Below, one piece after another: positions 15,707 to 24,935 of a DNA stretch of 64,000 nucleotides. Positions within the stretch are counted from its first letter, which is position 1. The number at the start of each line of letters is the position of its first letter. The notes under the pieces were generated by a model. The model was not told the origin of the DNA. It was given only the letters and a program-made list of their open reading frames with translations, and made no database searches. This stretch comes from JAIOPA01 sp036522895 (GTDB lineage: Bacteria; Eisenbacteria; RBG-16-71-46). The stretch covers positions 70,448 through 134,447 of the forward strand of contig DATDEX010000279.1 in assembly GCA_036522895.1 (NCBI GenBank), given 5' to 3'. A program made the translations under genes and the position numbers.

Positions 15707-18700
15707 ATGCGAAAGGCTGCATCACGCAAGCGCCTCCACGCCATCTTGGTTGTCGCAGTCCTCGTTTGCATCTTCCCACGGAACGTTCCCGGACAGTGTC
15801 GCTCACTGCGGACCTTCAGCTTGCCCGCAGGAGTGGCGGGGATCAGTGGAGTCGGGGATTTCGACGGTGACGGAATCCCCGACATTGCCTCGTTGGAAGC
15901 CGCCTTTGACAGCTCTCGGGGACGCGTGGAGGTCTTCTCCGGTCGCAGCGGCGCGGTTATTCGCACATTTGAGGGTGAAGCGCGCCGGGATAACTTCGGG
16001 CACTCAATCGCCGTACTCCCCGATCTGAACGGCGACCACATCGCAGAATTGCTGGTTTCAGCCCCGGGGCACAGTTCGAACGGCTTCACTGAAAACGGCA
16101 GGGTCTACGTGTTCAGTGGTGCTGCTGGTGCGTTGCTGTTCCCTCCCAAGGACGGCGAAAGGGACCTCGAATCATATGGTACCGCTGTGGCCCCAGCGGG
16201 GGACTTCGACAGCGACGGCACGCCCGACTTCATTGTAGGCACAGACACCCATAGCCCGCCCGGCCTCCCGCAGGCGGGCGGGATCTCCGTGTTCTCGGGC
16301 CGGGACGGCCATGAGGTGTTTCACCGCGACGGCACGACCAGCTTTGGATTCTTTGGGGCCGCCGTCGGCGCAGTTGGCGATTTCAACGGTGACCACGTCG
16401 ATGACATCTTCGTCGACGAACCAAGTAGCCAGCCGGGGAATGCCCACGCATACGTGTTTTCTGGCGGCTCAGGTCAGCTGCTCGCCCAAATTGACGGTCC
16501 GAACGATCATCGGACGTTTGGCAGCCCGATTGCGGGCATCGGTGATTTCAATGGCGACGGACTCGCGGACGTCATGCTCACTGATCTGGTAGGCGCCAAG
16601 TTCGACCTGTTCCTAGGCCGCAAGGGATCGGGAACTGTCCTGACCTTCGCAGGAGCTGACATCGTCGTGCAGGGTGTTCAGGGCTTCGCCGCTCCGATCG
16701 GTGATCTCGACAAAGATGGTCTAGCCGACTTCGTGGTCAGTGGCACGCCTTCGCCCGGATCTGGGTCGGCTCCCGGCTACTACGCCTTCAACGGCAGACG
16801 CGAGGGCCCGTTTCCCCTCGTATTGACCACGGCCGATGCCCATTCGAGTTGCCTTGGTGACGCATTTCCTCCTGCCCCGGTATGGCCCGCTGGAGACACA
16901 GACGGTAATGGAGTGCCCGAGGCGATCGTGAACGTTACGTGCGGAGGAGTCGTGTGCTTTCGGGTTTTCGAGTTTGGCGCGATGGAGATGCGAGACATCC
17001 AAAATCCGGCGTGGATGGATTCGCAGTTTCGAATAACGACGGATCAGAATATACTGGCGCGCGGCGGGCAATCGAGGATTGGCGTCGCTGCCGATGGGGT
17101 GACAACTCTCTTGCTACGCATCCATACAGAGACGCTAAGCTCGGTGCGCTTTTCGCTCTCGACGCCTCATGATCTGGGGGACATTGGACTGGGTCGACTC
17201 CTTCCGCTCGTCACGGTGGGGACACCTGGTACGACGCTCACTGTGCCCGCGGTCAACACAAACGACGGACCGATGGCCTTTGTGCTGTACCAGGCGCCGC
17301 TCGACTTCGAGCGTCTTGACAAGCCCGACGACAAGTCGCTGGCCACGAGGCTCGTCCGCATCTCCTGTCAGGTGGAAGGAGCCGCAGGTCCGGAAGGCAA
17401 GGTACAGGCCGATCTCGTGATTCTGCGGCCACCGGTCGTCCTGTGTCACGGCCTTTGGTCATCGAGCGATGCGTGGAAATGGCCGACCCTCCTTTCCGAC
17501 CCACGCTGGGCAGAAGGCAATTTCAAGATAGACTATCGAATGACCCACGCCGCCGCGCTTCAAGTAAATGCGCCAGTTGTTCGAACAGGAATCGACTCCG
17601 CTCGGGCCGCGTTCCATGCTGCCGGGATCGCGTGCGCACAAGTCGATTTCATAGGCCACTCGATGGGCGGCGTACTCGGTCGGGTTCAGGCGGCATCGCC
17701 AGGGTATCTTCGGCTCGATAACGAAGGGCAAGGCGACTACCACAAGTACATTGCGCTGGATTCGCCCTTCCTCGGCTCACCCGTTGCGGCGTGGGCCGCA
17801 AAGGTGAGGGCCATCCTCCAGCGTCCTTTGCCTGGACTCCGCGTCGCCTACGTCCGCATCGTGATTGCCGTGAAGGCGGGCCTAGGTTTTGGGAACGAGC
17901 GGATCCTCGATTTCCTGGGCCCGGCGCTCGTCGACCTCTCCCCGGGGAGCGCGGCGCTTTCGGGGCTGGTCGGCATCGCTGCCCCGTCACACACGCACGT
18001 CGGGACGGGCGGCAGCGACTTGTTCCTGCAAAACCACTCCGACTACAAATTGGCGAGCAAGTCAGATGACAAGGCACGACTGTTGTGGATCGACCACTAC
18101 ATCACCAGTCACGACGGGGGTGACCCGTTTCCCGGGATCGTTAACGACGGCGTTGTGTCATCAGAGAGCCAGTCTGGTGGTCTCGTGGGTCAGGCCGTGT
18201 CGACTTCGTCGTTCCTCGACGGCCTCCACACTGTGGTCACGTCGTCCACGACCGTCGAAGCGACCGTCAGGGAGCTCCTCCTCGCGCCGGTGAACTCGCC
18301 GCAGTTCGCTCCCCGCCTGCCGGCCAACCCCGTGGTGGCAGCCTTCAAACAGTCTCAGTCAGGCGCTGTGGGCGGTGACGAGGCCCCGTCGACGACCCTG
18401 CACTTCGTAGGCACGCTTCCTTCGTTCACCTCGCCTGCCCCCGGAACGTCTGTGGAGCCGGATACTCGGGTCGCGTTCCAGCTCGGCGGAGGAGGGCCGC
18501 CCCTGAGTGACTTGCTCGTCTTTACGCAGGGAACCATCGAGCCGGTCGATCCGGCCGCGCGAAGCGGATCGATCTTGATTCCCGAGGGCGTCGACGAGGT
18601 CGAGCTGAATGCGATCGGGTTCACGTCGGACAACGGTCTCGTCGACGCACCGACTATCCGCCTCCACGTGCTGCGTTACTCCTCGCCTCCGGACAGCTTG

Positions 18701-19966
18701 AGGCTGACGGTATCCTCGCGTGTACTTGAGAAGCGGGGAGAGCTGGAAGAGACGACCGTCGAGGGCCACTTCGGTGCCGCAGGGTGGCGTGACGTTTCGA
18801 ACGCCGCCAGTGGAACGACCCTCACCTCGTCGGATCCCACCGTTCTCGCCGTTCTGAGCGGCCGCGAGTCCCATGCGCTGGGCCAGGGAGTCTCCGTCCT
18901 CACGGCACGAAACGGCTCCGTCCTGGACACGGCGAGCATAGAGTGCAGGGCAGCCGGAACGGTCAACAATCCGCCTCGCCCCAACGCAGGCGGGCCCTAT
19001 TTCGTCTGCGCGGGCGCGCGTCTCTGCCTCGACGGCTCGAAGAGCACGGACCCAGACCTCATTTTCGGTGATCAGCTTTCCTTCGCCTGGGACCTGAACG
19101 GGGACGGCAACTTCGCCAACGTCCAGGGGCCCACGCCCTGCGTGGATCTGGGCAACTCGCAGGCCAGTGTCGCCACCCTGCGGACGATCGACGCTCACGG
19201 GGACACCGCGTACGACTATGCGACGGTGGAGTGTACGAGACAGCCCAACCGGCCGCCCGATTGCTCTGCCGCAGCTGCCAAGCCGTCCAAACTATCGGCA
19301 CGGGATGGCCACTTGGTGCCCGTCAAGATCGTCGGCATTACCGATCCGGATGGCGATTCGCTGAGTATCCGGATCTTGTCCGCTAGATCCAACCAGAAAC
19401 TACGGTGCCGGGACGGCAAAGACCTATGCGTCGACACGACTCGCAAGGACGGGCTGATTCTGCTTTCGGCCTCACACTCCGGTCCCGGCAGGCGTCGCGA
19501 GTACGTGGTGACATTTGAAGCCAACGACTCGCAAGGAGGGGCGTGCATCGACAGCGTCCGCGTCTGTGTCTCGAACGGAGAGCACTCGCGCGACGACCCG
19601 TGCGGCTCCGAGGCCGCGCGCTTCGTCCTGCCGAGCTGCATTGGCCGGGATAACGACGACCCCGATGACGATGACGTAGTTGAGTCCCTAGATGGGGCTG
19701 CGACTCTCAACTATGTTCGAATCCTCAGCTCCAACCCGACGCGTGGGCCGATCCTTCTAGCCCTGGGATTGGATGCGCCGGCTGCTGCCCGCGTCGAATT
19801 GGTCGACGTGGCGGGCCGGCTGATCGACGCTCGCGATCTCGGTGTCGTGGGGCCCGGTGAACACATCGCGTTCCTCGGCCGGCCCGGCCTCCCGGCGGGA
19901 CTCTACTTGGTTCGCGTCATCTCCGACCAGACGGTGACGACACGGAAGGTGCTGATCTTGCGATAG
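15707..19966 (+). CDS. large secreted FG-GAP repeat protein with lipase-like hydrolase and FlgD-type C-terminus
   Basis: 1419 residues with an N-terminal signal peptide (LHAILVVAVLVCIFPRNVPG). Residues ~35-420 hold FG-GAP/integrin-alpha-like repeats with calcium-type loops (GDFDGDGIPD, GDFNGDHVDD, GDFNGDGLAD, GDLDKDGLAD). Around 580-870 is an alpha/beta hydrolase: VVLCHGLWSSSDAW, nucleophile elbow FIGHSMGG, and a late GIAAPSHTH. Then come Ig-like regions, a PKD-like block (GPYFVCAGARLCLDGSKSTD) and a C-terminal ~85-residue sorting/FlgD-like domain (VELVDVAGRL ... LPAGLYLVRV ... VLILR). Predicted cell-surface or secreted esterase/lipase. GGAGG precedes the ATG. Reads as host-type cargo. Confidence 0.85.
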   Translation: MRKAASRKRLHAILVVAVLVCIFPRNVPGQCRSLRTFSLPAGVAGISGVGDFDGDGIPDIASLEAAFDSSRGRVEVFSGRSGAVIRTFEGEARRDNFGHSIAVLPDLNGDHIAELLVSAPGHSSNGFTENGRVYVFSGAAGALLFPPKDGERDLESYGTAVAPAGDFDSDGTPDFIVGTDTHSPPGLPQAGGISVFSGRDGHEVFHRDGTTSFGFFGAAVGAVGDFNGDHVDDIFVDEPSSQPGNAHAYVFSGGSGQLLAQIDGPNDHRTFGSPIAGIGDFNGDGLADVMLTDLVGAKFDLFLGRKGSGTVLTFAGADIVVQGVQGFAAPIGDLDKDGLADFVVSGTPSPGSGSAPGYYAFNGRREGPFPLVLTTADAHSSCLGDAFPPAPVWPAGDTDGNGVPEAIVNVTCGGVVCFRVFEFGAMEMRDIQNPAWMDSQFRITTDQNILARGGQSRIGVAADGVTTLLLRIHTETLSSVRFSLSTPHDLGDIGLGRLLPLVTVGTPGTTLTVPAVNTNDGPMAFVLYQAPLDFERLDKPDDKSLATRLVRISCQVEGAAGPEGKVQADLVILRPPVVLCHGLWSSSDAWKWPTLLSDPRWAEGNFKIDYRMTHAAALQVNAPVVRTGIDSARAAFHAAGIACAQVDFIGHSMGGVLGRVQAASPGYLRLDNEGQGDYHKYIALDSPFLGSPVAAWAAKVRAILQRPLPGLRVAYVRIVIAVKAGLGFGNERILDFLGPALVDLSPGSAALSGLVGIAAPSHTHVGTGGSDLFLQNHSDYKLASKSDDKARLLWIDHYITSHDGGDPFPGIVNDGVVSSESQSGGLVGQAVSTSSFLDGLHTVVTSSTTVEATVRELLLAPVNSPQFAPRLPANPVVAAFKQSQSGAVGGDEAPSTTLHFVGTLPSFTSPAPGTSVEPDTRVAFQLGGGGPPLSDLLVFTQGTIEPVDPAARSGSILIPEGVDEVELNAIGFTSDNGLVDAPTIRLHVLRYSSPPDSLRLTVSSRVLEKRGELEETTVEGHFGAAGWRDVSNAASGTTLTSSDPTVLAVLSGRESHALGQGVSVLTARNGSVLDTASIECRAAGTVNNPPRPNAGGPYFVCAGARLCLDGSKSTDPDLIFGDQLSFAWDLNGDGNFANVQGPTPCVDLGNSQASVATLRTIDAHGDTAYDYATVECTRQPNRPPDCSAAAAKPSKLSARDGHLVPVKIVGITDPDGDSLSIRILSARSNQKLRCRDGKDLCVDTTRKDGLILLSASHSGPGRRREYVVTFEANDSQGGACIDSVRVCVSNGEHSRDDPCGSEAARFVLPSCIGRDNDDPDDDDVVESLDGAATLNYVRILSSNPTRGPILLALGLDAPAAARVELVDVAGRLIDARDLGVVGPGEHIAFLGRPGLPAGLYLVRVISDQTVTTRKVLILR

Positions 19967-20091
19967 CCGGTGGCCGAGCGGGAGTTGAGCTGAACTCAGC
20001 GGGGCATCTCCGGACAAACCGGGCCCAGAAGCGTCAGGGGCCCTGGGAACTCCGGAGACCTCGTGAAGACCCCGACGTTGCGGCGTTCGCG

Positions 20092-20283
20092 CTATCCCGG
20101 AAAGTAACCCCCACGGGTCGTATCTCTCACTCTTCGACGAGCAATCAGGTGTCTGATGACGAAGATGACGTCGGGCACTGTGCGCCCGAGGAACACGGTC
20201 GCAGCTCCAACGAGAACGCCGAGGACGAAGAACAGGAGAGTGGGATCGGTGAGCATGTGATATGGGAGGGAGTGGACACTCAC
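20092..20283 (-). CDS. small single-pass membrane protein (possible)
   Basis: 63 residues. The hydrophobic stretch DPTLLFFVLGVLVGAATVF is a clear membrane helix, followed by a short basic tail. No strong ribosome site; the start could also be the internal Met at 20256. No homology recognised. The flanks 19967-20091 and 20284-20429 show nothing else. Confidence 0.4.
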   Translation of the reverse strand: MSVHSLPYHMLTDPTLLFFVLGVLVGAATVFLGRTVPDVIFVIRHLIARRRVRDTTRGGYFPG

Positions 20284-20429
20284 AGATTACCGTACATGCG
20301 GAGACGGTCAAGAGGCAGCCCGAGCGGAGTGCAAGTGTGAGCCGCAGTGGAGCCGGGTTCCGACGCCGAGGCGGTCGCTCAGGACGTGGTATTCGAATCA
20401 GAAGTGGACTTCGCCTCCAAATCGGCTTC

Positions 20430-20696
20430 TCAGGATGCCGCAGGATCGACGATCGCCCTCGGTCCCGACTCCCGACTCGAGGAACTTTCCGTCGAGGAAT
20501 CGTCAGCCTGGCGGCGCGGCGGTCGCCCCGTCGCGCTCTTGATCCCGGCCCTCATCCGCCACGAGTAGTAGGTGACCGGCTTGACGCCAAAACGTCGATT
20601 GACGTCGGTCGCGCTCAGGCGTTCGGCAGTAGCAGCCGCGAGGATAGCGAGGCGCTCCGCCTCCGTATAGAGCTTGTACGCTCGGGGCACAACCAT
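20430..20696 (-). CDS. helix-turn-helix protein (transposase OrfA-like or regulator)
   Basis: 88 residues from Met at 20696 (an upstream ATG at 20768 is possible). YTEAERLAILAAATAERLSA, then VNRRFGVKPVTYYSWRMRAG, is a transposase-type HTH with a charged Ser-rich tail. No second transposase gene is adjacent, so it is either an isolated remnant of an IS or a small regulator. Confidence 0.55.
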   Translation of the reverse strand: MVVPRAYKLYTEAERLAILAAATAERLSATDVNRRFGVKPVTYYSWRMRAGIKSATGRPPRRQADDSSTESSSSRESGPRAIVDPAAS

Positions 20697-20956
20697 TCCC
20701 TCAGGCTGTGGAAACGGACCACGAGCATACAAGTACCTCAGTACCGGTCGCTGGTCAACGACAGACAACCGGTGTAGGAATCAGTGCCGTTGACGTAGAG
20801 CAAACGGCCCAAGACGCTCACTGGCATGTTCGGTGCAAGTGAGCCAACGATACGTCAGATCCTACCCGACCAATTCCAGGGTCTGATGCGGATCGTGTAG
20901 GTCGGCGCAGTGAGTGTGCCTCGGTTGGGTGACGACTTCGACCTAAGACGCGGCGG

Positions 20957-21814
20957 TCAGCTGCAGCCTCTCCGAAGTTCTTCATCGGTCAGCCTCGGCG
21001 CCCAGTGCAGCTGCTTGGCCGGGGACGGGTCGGCGATCAGCCACTCCAACTTCAAGCGCTGGCCTCTGACGGGCCATTCAAGTCTCAGGAACGGCACTGC
21101 CGGCAACGCCGCAGGTTCCCAAGGGCGGGCCGGGTCGGGGTGGAGAAGGCCCATCACGTTCAATCCATCATCCCAAATGACGATCAGCAAGATGGCCGAT
21201 ACACTTCGTCGGACGGCAACGAGCCCAGCTTCCGTTAAACGGAGAAAGGCGCTTTGCTCTAGGTCGGTATCGGCTTGAACGCCAGCTGGTTCGTCGTCGA
21301 CCGGCACCGTGTACCTCGGTGGCGAGGTCATCAGCTCCTCAGCGCCCACCCGGCCGAGCAATGCGGAGGATGCTGGGTGGCTCGCGCAGATTGCGAGGAC
21401 GCGAGGGAGGGAGGATACGCTCAGCTGGCTTGCCTTACGCTTGACGACCGATTGAAGCTTAAGCGTATCGTCGGAAAACCATCCGCCGCCACTCTCTGCT
21501 TGGTTCGGAATCCCCGTTCGATCGGCAAGCGCGTCGCCGTCCAAGGCTGTGACCTCGACGCTGAACTCCCCGGCAATCTCGGAGGAGCAGAGGAGATCGG
21601 GGCCACCCGTGCCGGGTGCGTCCGAAATCCTGGGATTAAGGTGCGCCGCCCGCAACCACGAGAACGTGATCGCCTCCGCGAGGGCGGCGTCGGGGGCGCT
21701 GGACCTTCGGGCCTGGAAGCCCTTGACGCTTTCCGGGTAGAGTCGCTTGAGCAGCTCCTCGTACGCGATCACGGTTTCTTCGCTGGACGAGGAGTTGCGG
21801 CGGTTCCCAGTCAT
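20957..21814 (-). CDS. hypothetical protein with possible nuclease-like core
   Basis: 285 residues from ATG at 21814, preceded by GGAGAGGACAACT. The N-terminus is low-complexity (RRNSSSSEE), followed by a helical part and GGPDLLCSSEIAGEFSVEV, which resembles the PD...ExV strand pair of PD-(D/E)XK proteins although the lysine is not obvious. The C-terminus contains hydrophobic strands around SAILLIVIWDDGLNVMG. No family recognised. It faces away from the XRE regulator gene. Confidence 0.55.
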   Translation of the reverse strand: MTGNRRNSSSSEETVIAYEELLKRLYPESVKGFQARRSSAPDAALAEAITFSWLRAAHLNPRISDAPGTGGPDLLCSSEIAGEFSVEVTALDGDALADRTGIPNQAESGGGWFSDDTLKLQSVVKRKASQLSVSSLPRVLAICASHPASSALLGRVGAEELMTSPPRYTVPVDDEPAGVQADTDLEQSAFLRLTEAGLVAVRRSVSAILLIVIWDDGLNVMGLLHPDPARPWEPAALPAVPFLRLEWPVRGQRLKLEWLIADPSPAKQLHWAPRLTDEELRRGCS

Positions 21815-22158
21815 AGTTGTCCTCTCCGACTCGCTCCAAGCGTACGAGTGTTCTGAGTCTCGAAGGGTGCTCAGGCCCGGATGCGTGCTCAATGGTCGGC
21901 GTGTACGCCGTTGACTCTGAGACTTTCTCACAGGATGGGAAGTGGTGCCGTCGGAAGCTGACACGGCGACCGAGAGTGGCAGCTGAGATCCACTTGTCCA
22001 CAGCCTGTCCGCAGTTTCTCGCCTTACCCCCTCTGTTCGGTTTTTCTTCGGGTCGCTATCCTGTAGGCATGGAGGCCTCACGTCATCCACAGCTAGGTCG
22101 ACAGACCGCGAATCACCCCGCCTACGCGGGTGGACAGCCGCGAGCTACGATCCGGGGC
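21815..22158. promoter_or_regulatory. divergent intergenic region upstream of XRE-regulated operon
   Basis: About 340 bases between the divergently read hypothetical gene and the regulator. It should hold promoters for both. I see a weak stem (CACCC...GGGTG near 22116-22134) but no clear operator or -35/-10 pair. Confidence 0.35.
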
Positions 22159-22443
22159 ATGGGAGTCCAGCTCACCCCGCGTCCGTCGCGCCACGCAGTG
22201 CGGTTCCCCAATGCCATCCGTGAATACCGGCTCAAGGCCGGCCTCTCACAGCGGAAGCTCGCGGCCATGCTCGGTCGCAGCAAGGACGCCGTGTCCTCAT
22301 GGGAACGGGGTTTGAATCTACCGAGCGTCCCGCTGCTGATGCGTATGGCCAAGATCCTCGACACGCTCGCCGAGGCGCTCTACCGCGACTACTACGAGCG
22401 ATTCCCCAAGTCCCAGGAGACCACTGACGCCACGGCCGCATGA
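22159..22443 (+). CDS. XRE-family helix-turn-helix regulator
   Basis: 94 residues from ATG at 22159 (an ATG at 22070 would add 30 residues). The HTH reads IREYRLKAGLSQRKLAAMLG, then RSKDAVSSWERGLNLPSVPL, a standard lambda-repressor-like fold. The stop overlaps the next start (ATGA at 22440-22443), so it heads a tight operon with the winged-helix and RuvC-like genes and likely represses it. Confidence 0.85.
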   Translation: MGVQLTPRPSRHAVRFPNAIREYRLKAGLSQRKLAAMLGRSKDAVSSWERGLNLPSVPLLMRMAKILDTLAEALYRDYYERFPKSQETTDATAA

Positions 22444-22982
22444 GCGAGTCCCTGCTCGAACTCCTGGCAGGGCACGTCAACTCACGTGGTGTCGTGCTCG
22501 TGGCCGAAGACGTCCTGCTCCGGGAAACCCAATCCTCCCGTGAGGGCGTGGTCGAGTCACTCGGGAAGCTCGAGCGTGCGGGTCTCGTTGAGATCCTTTC
22601 ACCCTTGCCCTACCTTGTGCTCCGGCTCCGGACATGGCCTGGTAAGGGCGAAAAAGTGCCTGTTTCTGTGCCTTCGGCCTATAGCTCTTCAAGGCAGCTA
22701 TTACACAAAGAGCAGTTGAATAGCAGCTATAGGCAGGATCCGGCACACGACCCGGTGGATCCCCGGCTCCTCGATGAGATTCTCGAGACGCTCGGGGAGA
22801 GTGACGGGAAGTCGTTCGAGAAAGCCGTCGAGCTTTACTCGCCCCACGTCATCCAGCTCGCCCTCGACCGCGTTCGCCGAGCGAGGGGCATCCGCAAGAG
22901 CCGGACGGCGCTCTTCCGCCATTTGCTGCCACGCCTCGCGCGTGACGAGCAGCGCTTCGACTCACCACCACAAGTTCCATGA
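22440..22982 (+). CDS. winged-helix replication-type protein
   Basis: 180 residues. The N-terminal half is a winged-helix-like region (VLLRETQSSREGVVESLGKL, then ERAGLVEIL). A variable linker precedes a C-terminal helical module ending IRKSRTALFRHLLPRLARDE. The same ending, RRSRTALFIYLLKRHAE, closes the next protein. Overlapping ATGA junctions on both sides point to translational coupling. It may be a replication or regulatory DNA-binding protein. Not matched to a named family. Confidence 0.5.
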   Translation: MSESLLELLAGHVNSRGVVLVAEDVLLRETQSSREGVVESLGKLERAGLVEILSPLPYLVLRLRTWPGKGEKVPVSVPSAYSSSRQLLHKEQLNSSYRQDPAHDPVDPRLLDEILETLGESDGKSFEKAVELYSPHVIQLALDRVRRARGIRKSRTALFRHLLPRLARDEQRFDSPPQVP

Positions 22983-23509
22983 CCTCACCCCAACCCATCA
23001 CCCTTCAACTCGATCGCCGCATCCTCGAGCATCCGCGGGCCTACCACCTGCGACGCATGCGCGCGGGACTCTGGCTCTACCTCGACCTCCTGGCCCGGCT
23101 TCCATCCGGCGCTGAGACCTTCGAGGTCGAGCCCGCGGCGATCGGGCGGGACATGGGGCTCGCCGAGGGCACGATCCGCTCCTGGCTCGGGCATCTGCGG
23201 AAGTCTGGCTACCTTGAGGCAGTGCGGCTGAACGGCAAGACGCGGGTGACGATCAAATGGGTCGCGGCGCCAGAGCCGCCGACCCAAGAACCAACGCCGC
23301 CCACGCGCTTCTTCACGGTCGCCAAGATTCAACGGGCACTGGGGGAGACCGGCGACCAAACCACGCTGCAGGCCGTGCTCAACTTGCACTCCGACGATCA
23401 GATCAAGCGCGCGCTCGCCGGCACGCTGGCGGTGCCCGAGACGCAGATCCGCCGCTCACGAACTGCGCTTTTCATCTACTTACTCAAACGCCATGCGGAA
23501 AGCACCTGA
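22979..23509 (+). CDS. winged-helix replication-type protein
   Basis: 176 residues. It has a winged-helix start (MRAGLWLYLDLLARLPSGAE, then MGLAEGTIRSWLGHLRKSGY), a proline-rich linker, and a C-terminal domain (FTVAKIQRALGETGDQTTLQ ... RRSRTALFIYLLKR) that echoes the previous gene. The paired architecture suggests a duplicated replication or partition factor. The 3' end overlaps the RuvC-like gene by 17 bases. Confidence 0.5.
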   Translation: MTSPQPITLQLDRRILEHPRAYHLRRMRAGLWLYLDLLARLPSGAETFEVEPAAIGRDMGLAEGTIRSWLGHLRKSGYLEAVRLNGKTRVTIKWVAAPEPPTQEPTPPTRFFTVAKIQRALGETGDQTTLQAVLNLHSDDQIKRALAGTLAVPETQIRRSRTALFIYLLKRHAEST

Positions 23510-24014
23510 CACCATCCTCGCTCTCGATCCCGGCCTTCGGGATCTCGGCTACGCAGTCCTCAGCGGTCGTCGCCTCGTGACCTGCGGCGTACTCGGCCTG
23601 CGGCGCGTCGGAAAGAAGCACCGACTCGCAACCGCCCGAAAGCACGTAATCGCGTGGATCCGAACGCACCGACCCAGCGTCGTGGTCGTCGAGAAGACTT
23701 ACCGGCATCCAGTACCGTGGCTGAACCAGCTCCACCAGATTTCCCGCTCGGCGCAGAACCTCGCCACTCGTCAGAGTGCTGACTTCGCGATGTACTCTCC
23801 CCAGAGCGTCCGGGCGACGATTGCCGGCAATGGCAAGGCCAAGAAGCCCGAGGTGGCCGTTGCCGTCGCGCACCGCTTCCCGTCGCTCCGCGTCTACCTG
23901 ACGCAGGACCGGCGCTGGAAGGAGCGCTACTGGCAGAACATGTTCGACGCGATTGCGCTGGCGCTCCACCACCAGGCGACGCACCCGCCCTCCCGCAGTC
24001 GGTCCTCCGACTGA
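23493..24014 (+). CDS. RuvC-like Holliday junction resolvase, copy 1
   Basis: 173 residues. RNase H-fold resolvase motifs: TILALDPGLRDLGYAVLS (first Asp), SVVVVEKTY (Glu) and NMFDAIALALHH (last Asp). Chain length agrees with RuvC. These enzymes cut four-way DNA junctions. No RuvA/RuvB is nearby, as usual for phage- or plasmid-borne resolvases. It is followed after 108 bases by a second member of the family, which argues for separate functions or a degenerating pair. Confidence 0.8.
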   Translation: MRKAPDTILALDPGLRDLGYAVLSGRRLVTCGVLGLRRVGKKHRLATARKHVIAWIRTHRPSVVVVEKTYRHPVPWLNQLHQISRSAQNLATRQSADFAMYSPQSVRATIAGNGKAKKPEVAVAVAHRFPSLRVYLTQDRRWKERYWQNMFDAIALALHHQATHPPSRSRSSD

Positions 24015-24122
24015 CGCTGGCGCCTCCGCCTTGCCGAGCGCCACTGCCTCGAACGCGGTCCGCGAGGGACCGCCGACGAGCAGCCCTCCGGGAGGGCATT
24101 TGATTTCAACTCATCCACAACC

Positions 24123-24668
24123 ATGCAGCACAAGACGATTCTCGGAATCGACCCCGGCACGAAGGAGATGGGCCTCGCGGCCATTCGTGGGTCACAGTTG
24201 TTGTCCTTTGGAGTGCGGACGCTTCGGAACGGCACCCGACCGCACGACGTGATCGGGCAGGCCCGGCGTCATGTGCTGGCAGAGATTGCGCGACACTCCC
24301 CGCAAGTCGTGGCGATCGAGGAACCGTTCAACTTGCCGACGAAGCGGGCGCACCTCCTGAACGTCATCGCCGACGAACTCCGCGCCCGAGCCGAGGAGCT
24401 CGGCATCGAGGTGGTCGAGCTCTCACCGGAGGCGATCCGGAAGCGCGTGACGTGGAACCCGAGAGCCACGAAGATCGAGGTGGCCGAGCACCTCGTCGCC
24501 CACGGGTTCGGGCACCTCAGCCAGCTCATCCCGAAGCGCCCCGCTCGTCCGGCGTTGGGCCTCCGGCCCAAGGACAAGTATTGGCTGCATATGTTCGACG
24601 CCTTGGCGATCGCGATTGCTGCTGCACCCAGCACCCAGACAGTAAATGTAGTGGGGGCGGCGACTTGA
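24123..24668 (+). CDS. RuvC-like Holliday junction resolvase, copy 2
   Basis: 181 residues. The same fold: TILGIDPGTKEMGLAAI, VVAIEEPF and HMFDALAIAIAA. A long helical insert with LLNVIADELRARAEELGIEV differs from copy 1, so the two are diverged paralogues and not a recent tandem copy. Probably a partner in DNA recombination of the mobile element. Confidence 0.8.
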   Translation: MQHKTILGIDPGTKEMGLAAIRGSQLLSFGVRTLRNGTRPHDVIGQARRHVLAEIARHSPQVVAIEEPFNLPTKRAHLLNVIADELRARAEELGIEVVELSPEAIRKRVTWNPRATKIEVAEHLVAHGFGHLSQLIPKRPARPALGLRPKDKYWLHMFDALAIAIAAAPSTQTVNVVGAAT

Positions 24669-24935
24669 CATTGTGGGAACACCGGTCGACCTTGTGTCCC
24701 TCCGGACTCCGCCATCCCCCGAGGCGGCCGCGCGCTCCTGGCCTTGAGGTGCGAGGGTGGCATCATGCGTCGACCTGACGTCCGCTCATGCCTTCCAGGC
24801 AACGCCGAAGATCTCCGCGGTATCGCTCGTACCGCTGCCATCCGCCAACGGCGACCGTCCGTCGCGCGCCCACGGTCCCGATTGTCGATTGAGTCCTCGT
24901 CGTTCGGACCCCAGTTCATAGGGAGGTGCTGCACT

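Noticed and set aside
23493..24668. RuvC-like genes as possible IscB/TnpB or Cas nucleases
   Set aside because: Only ~175-180 residues, no HNH or zinc finger, no CRISPR or guide RNA nearby; plain resolvases fit.
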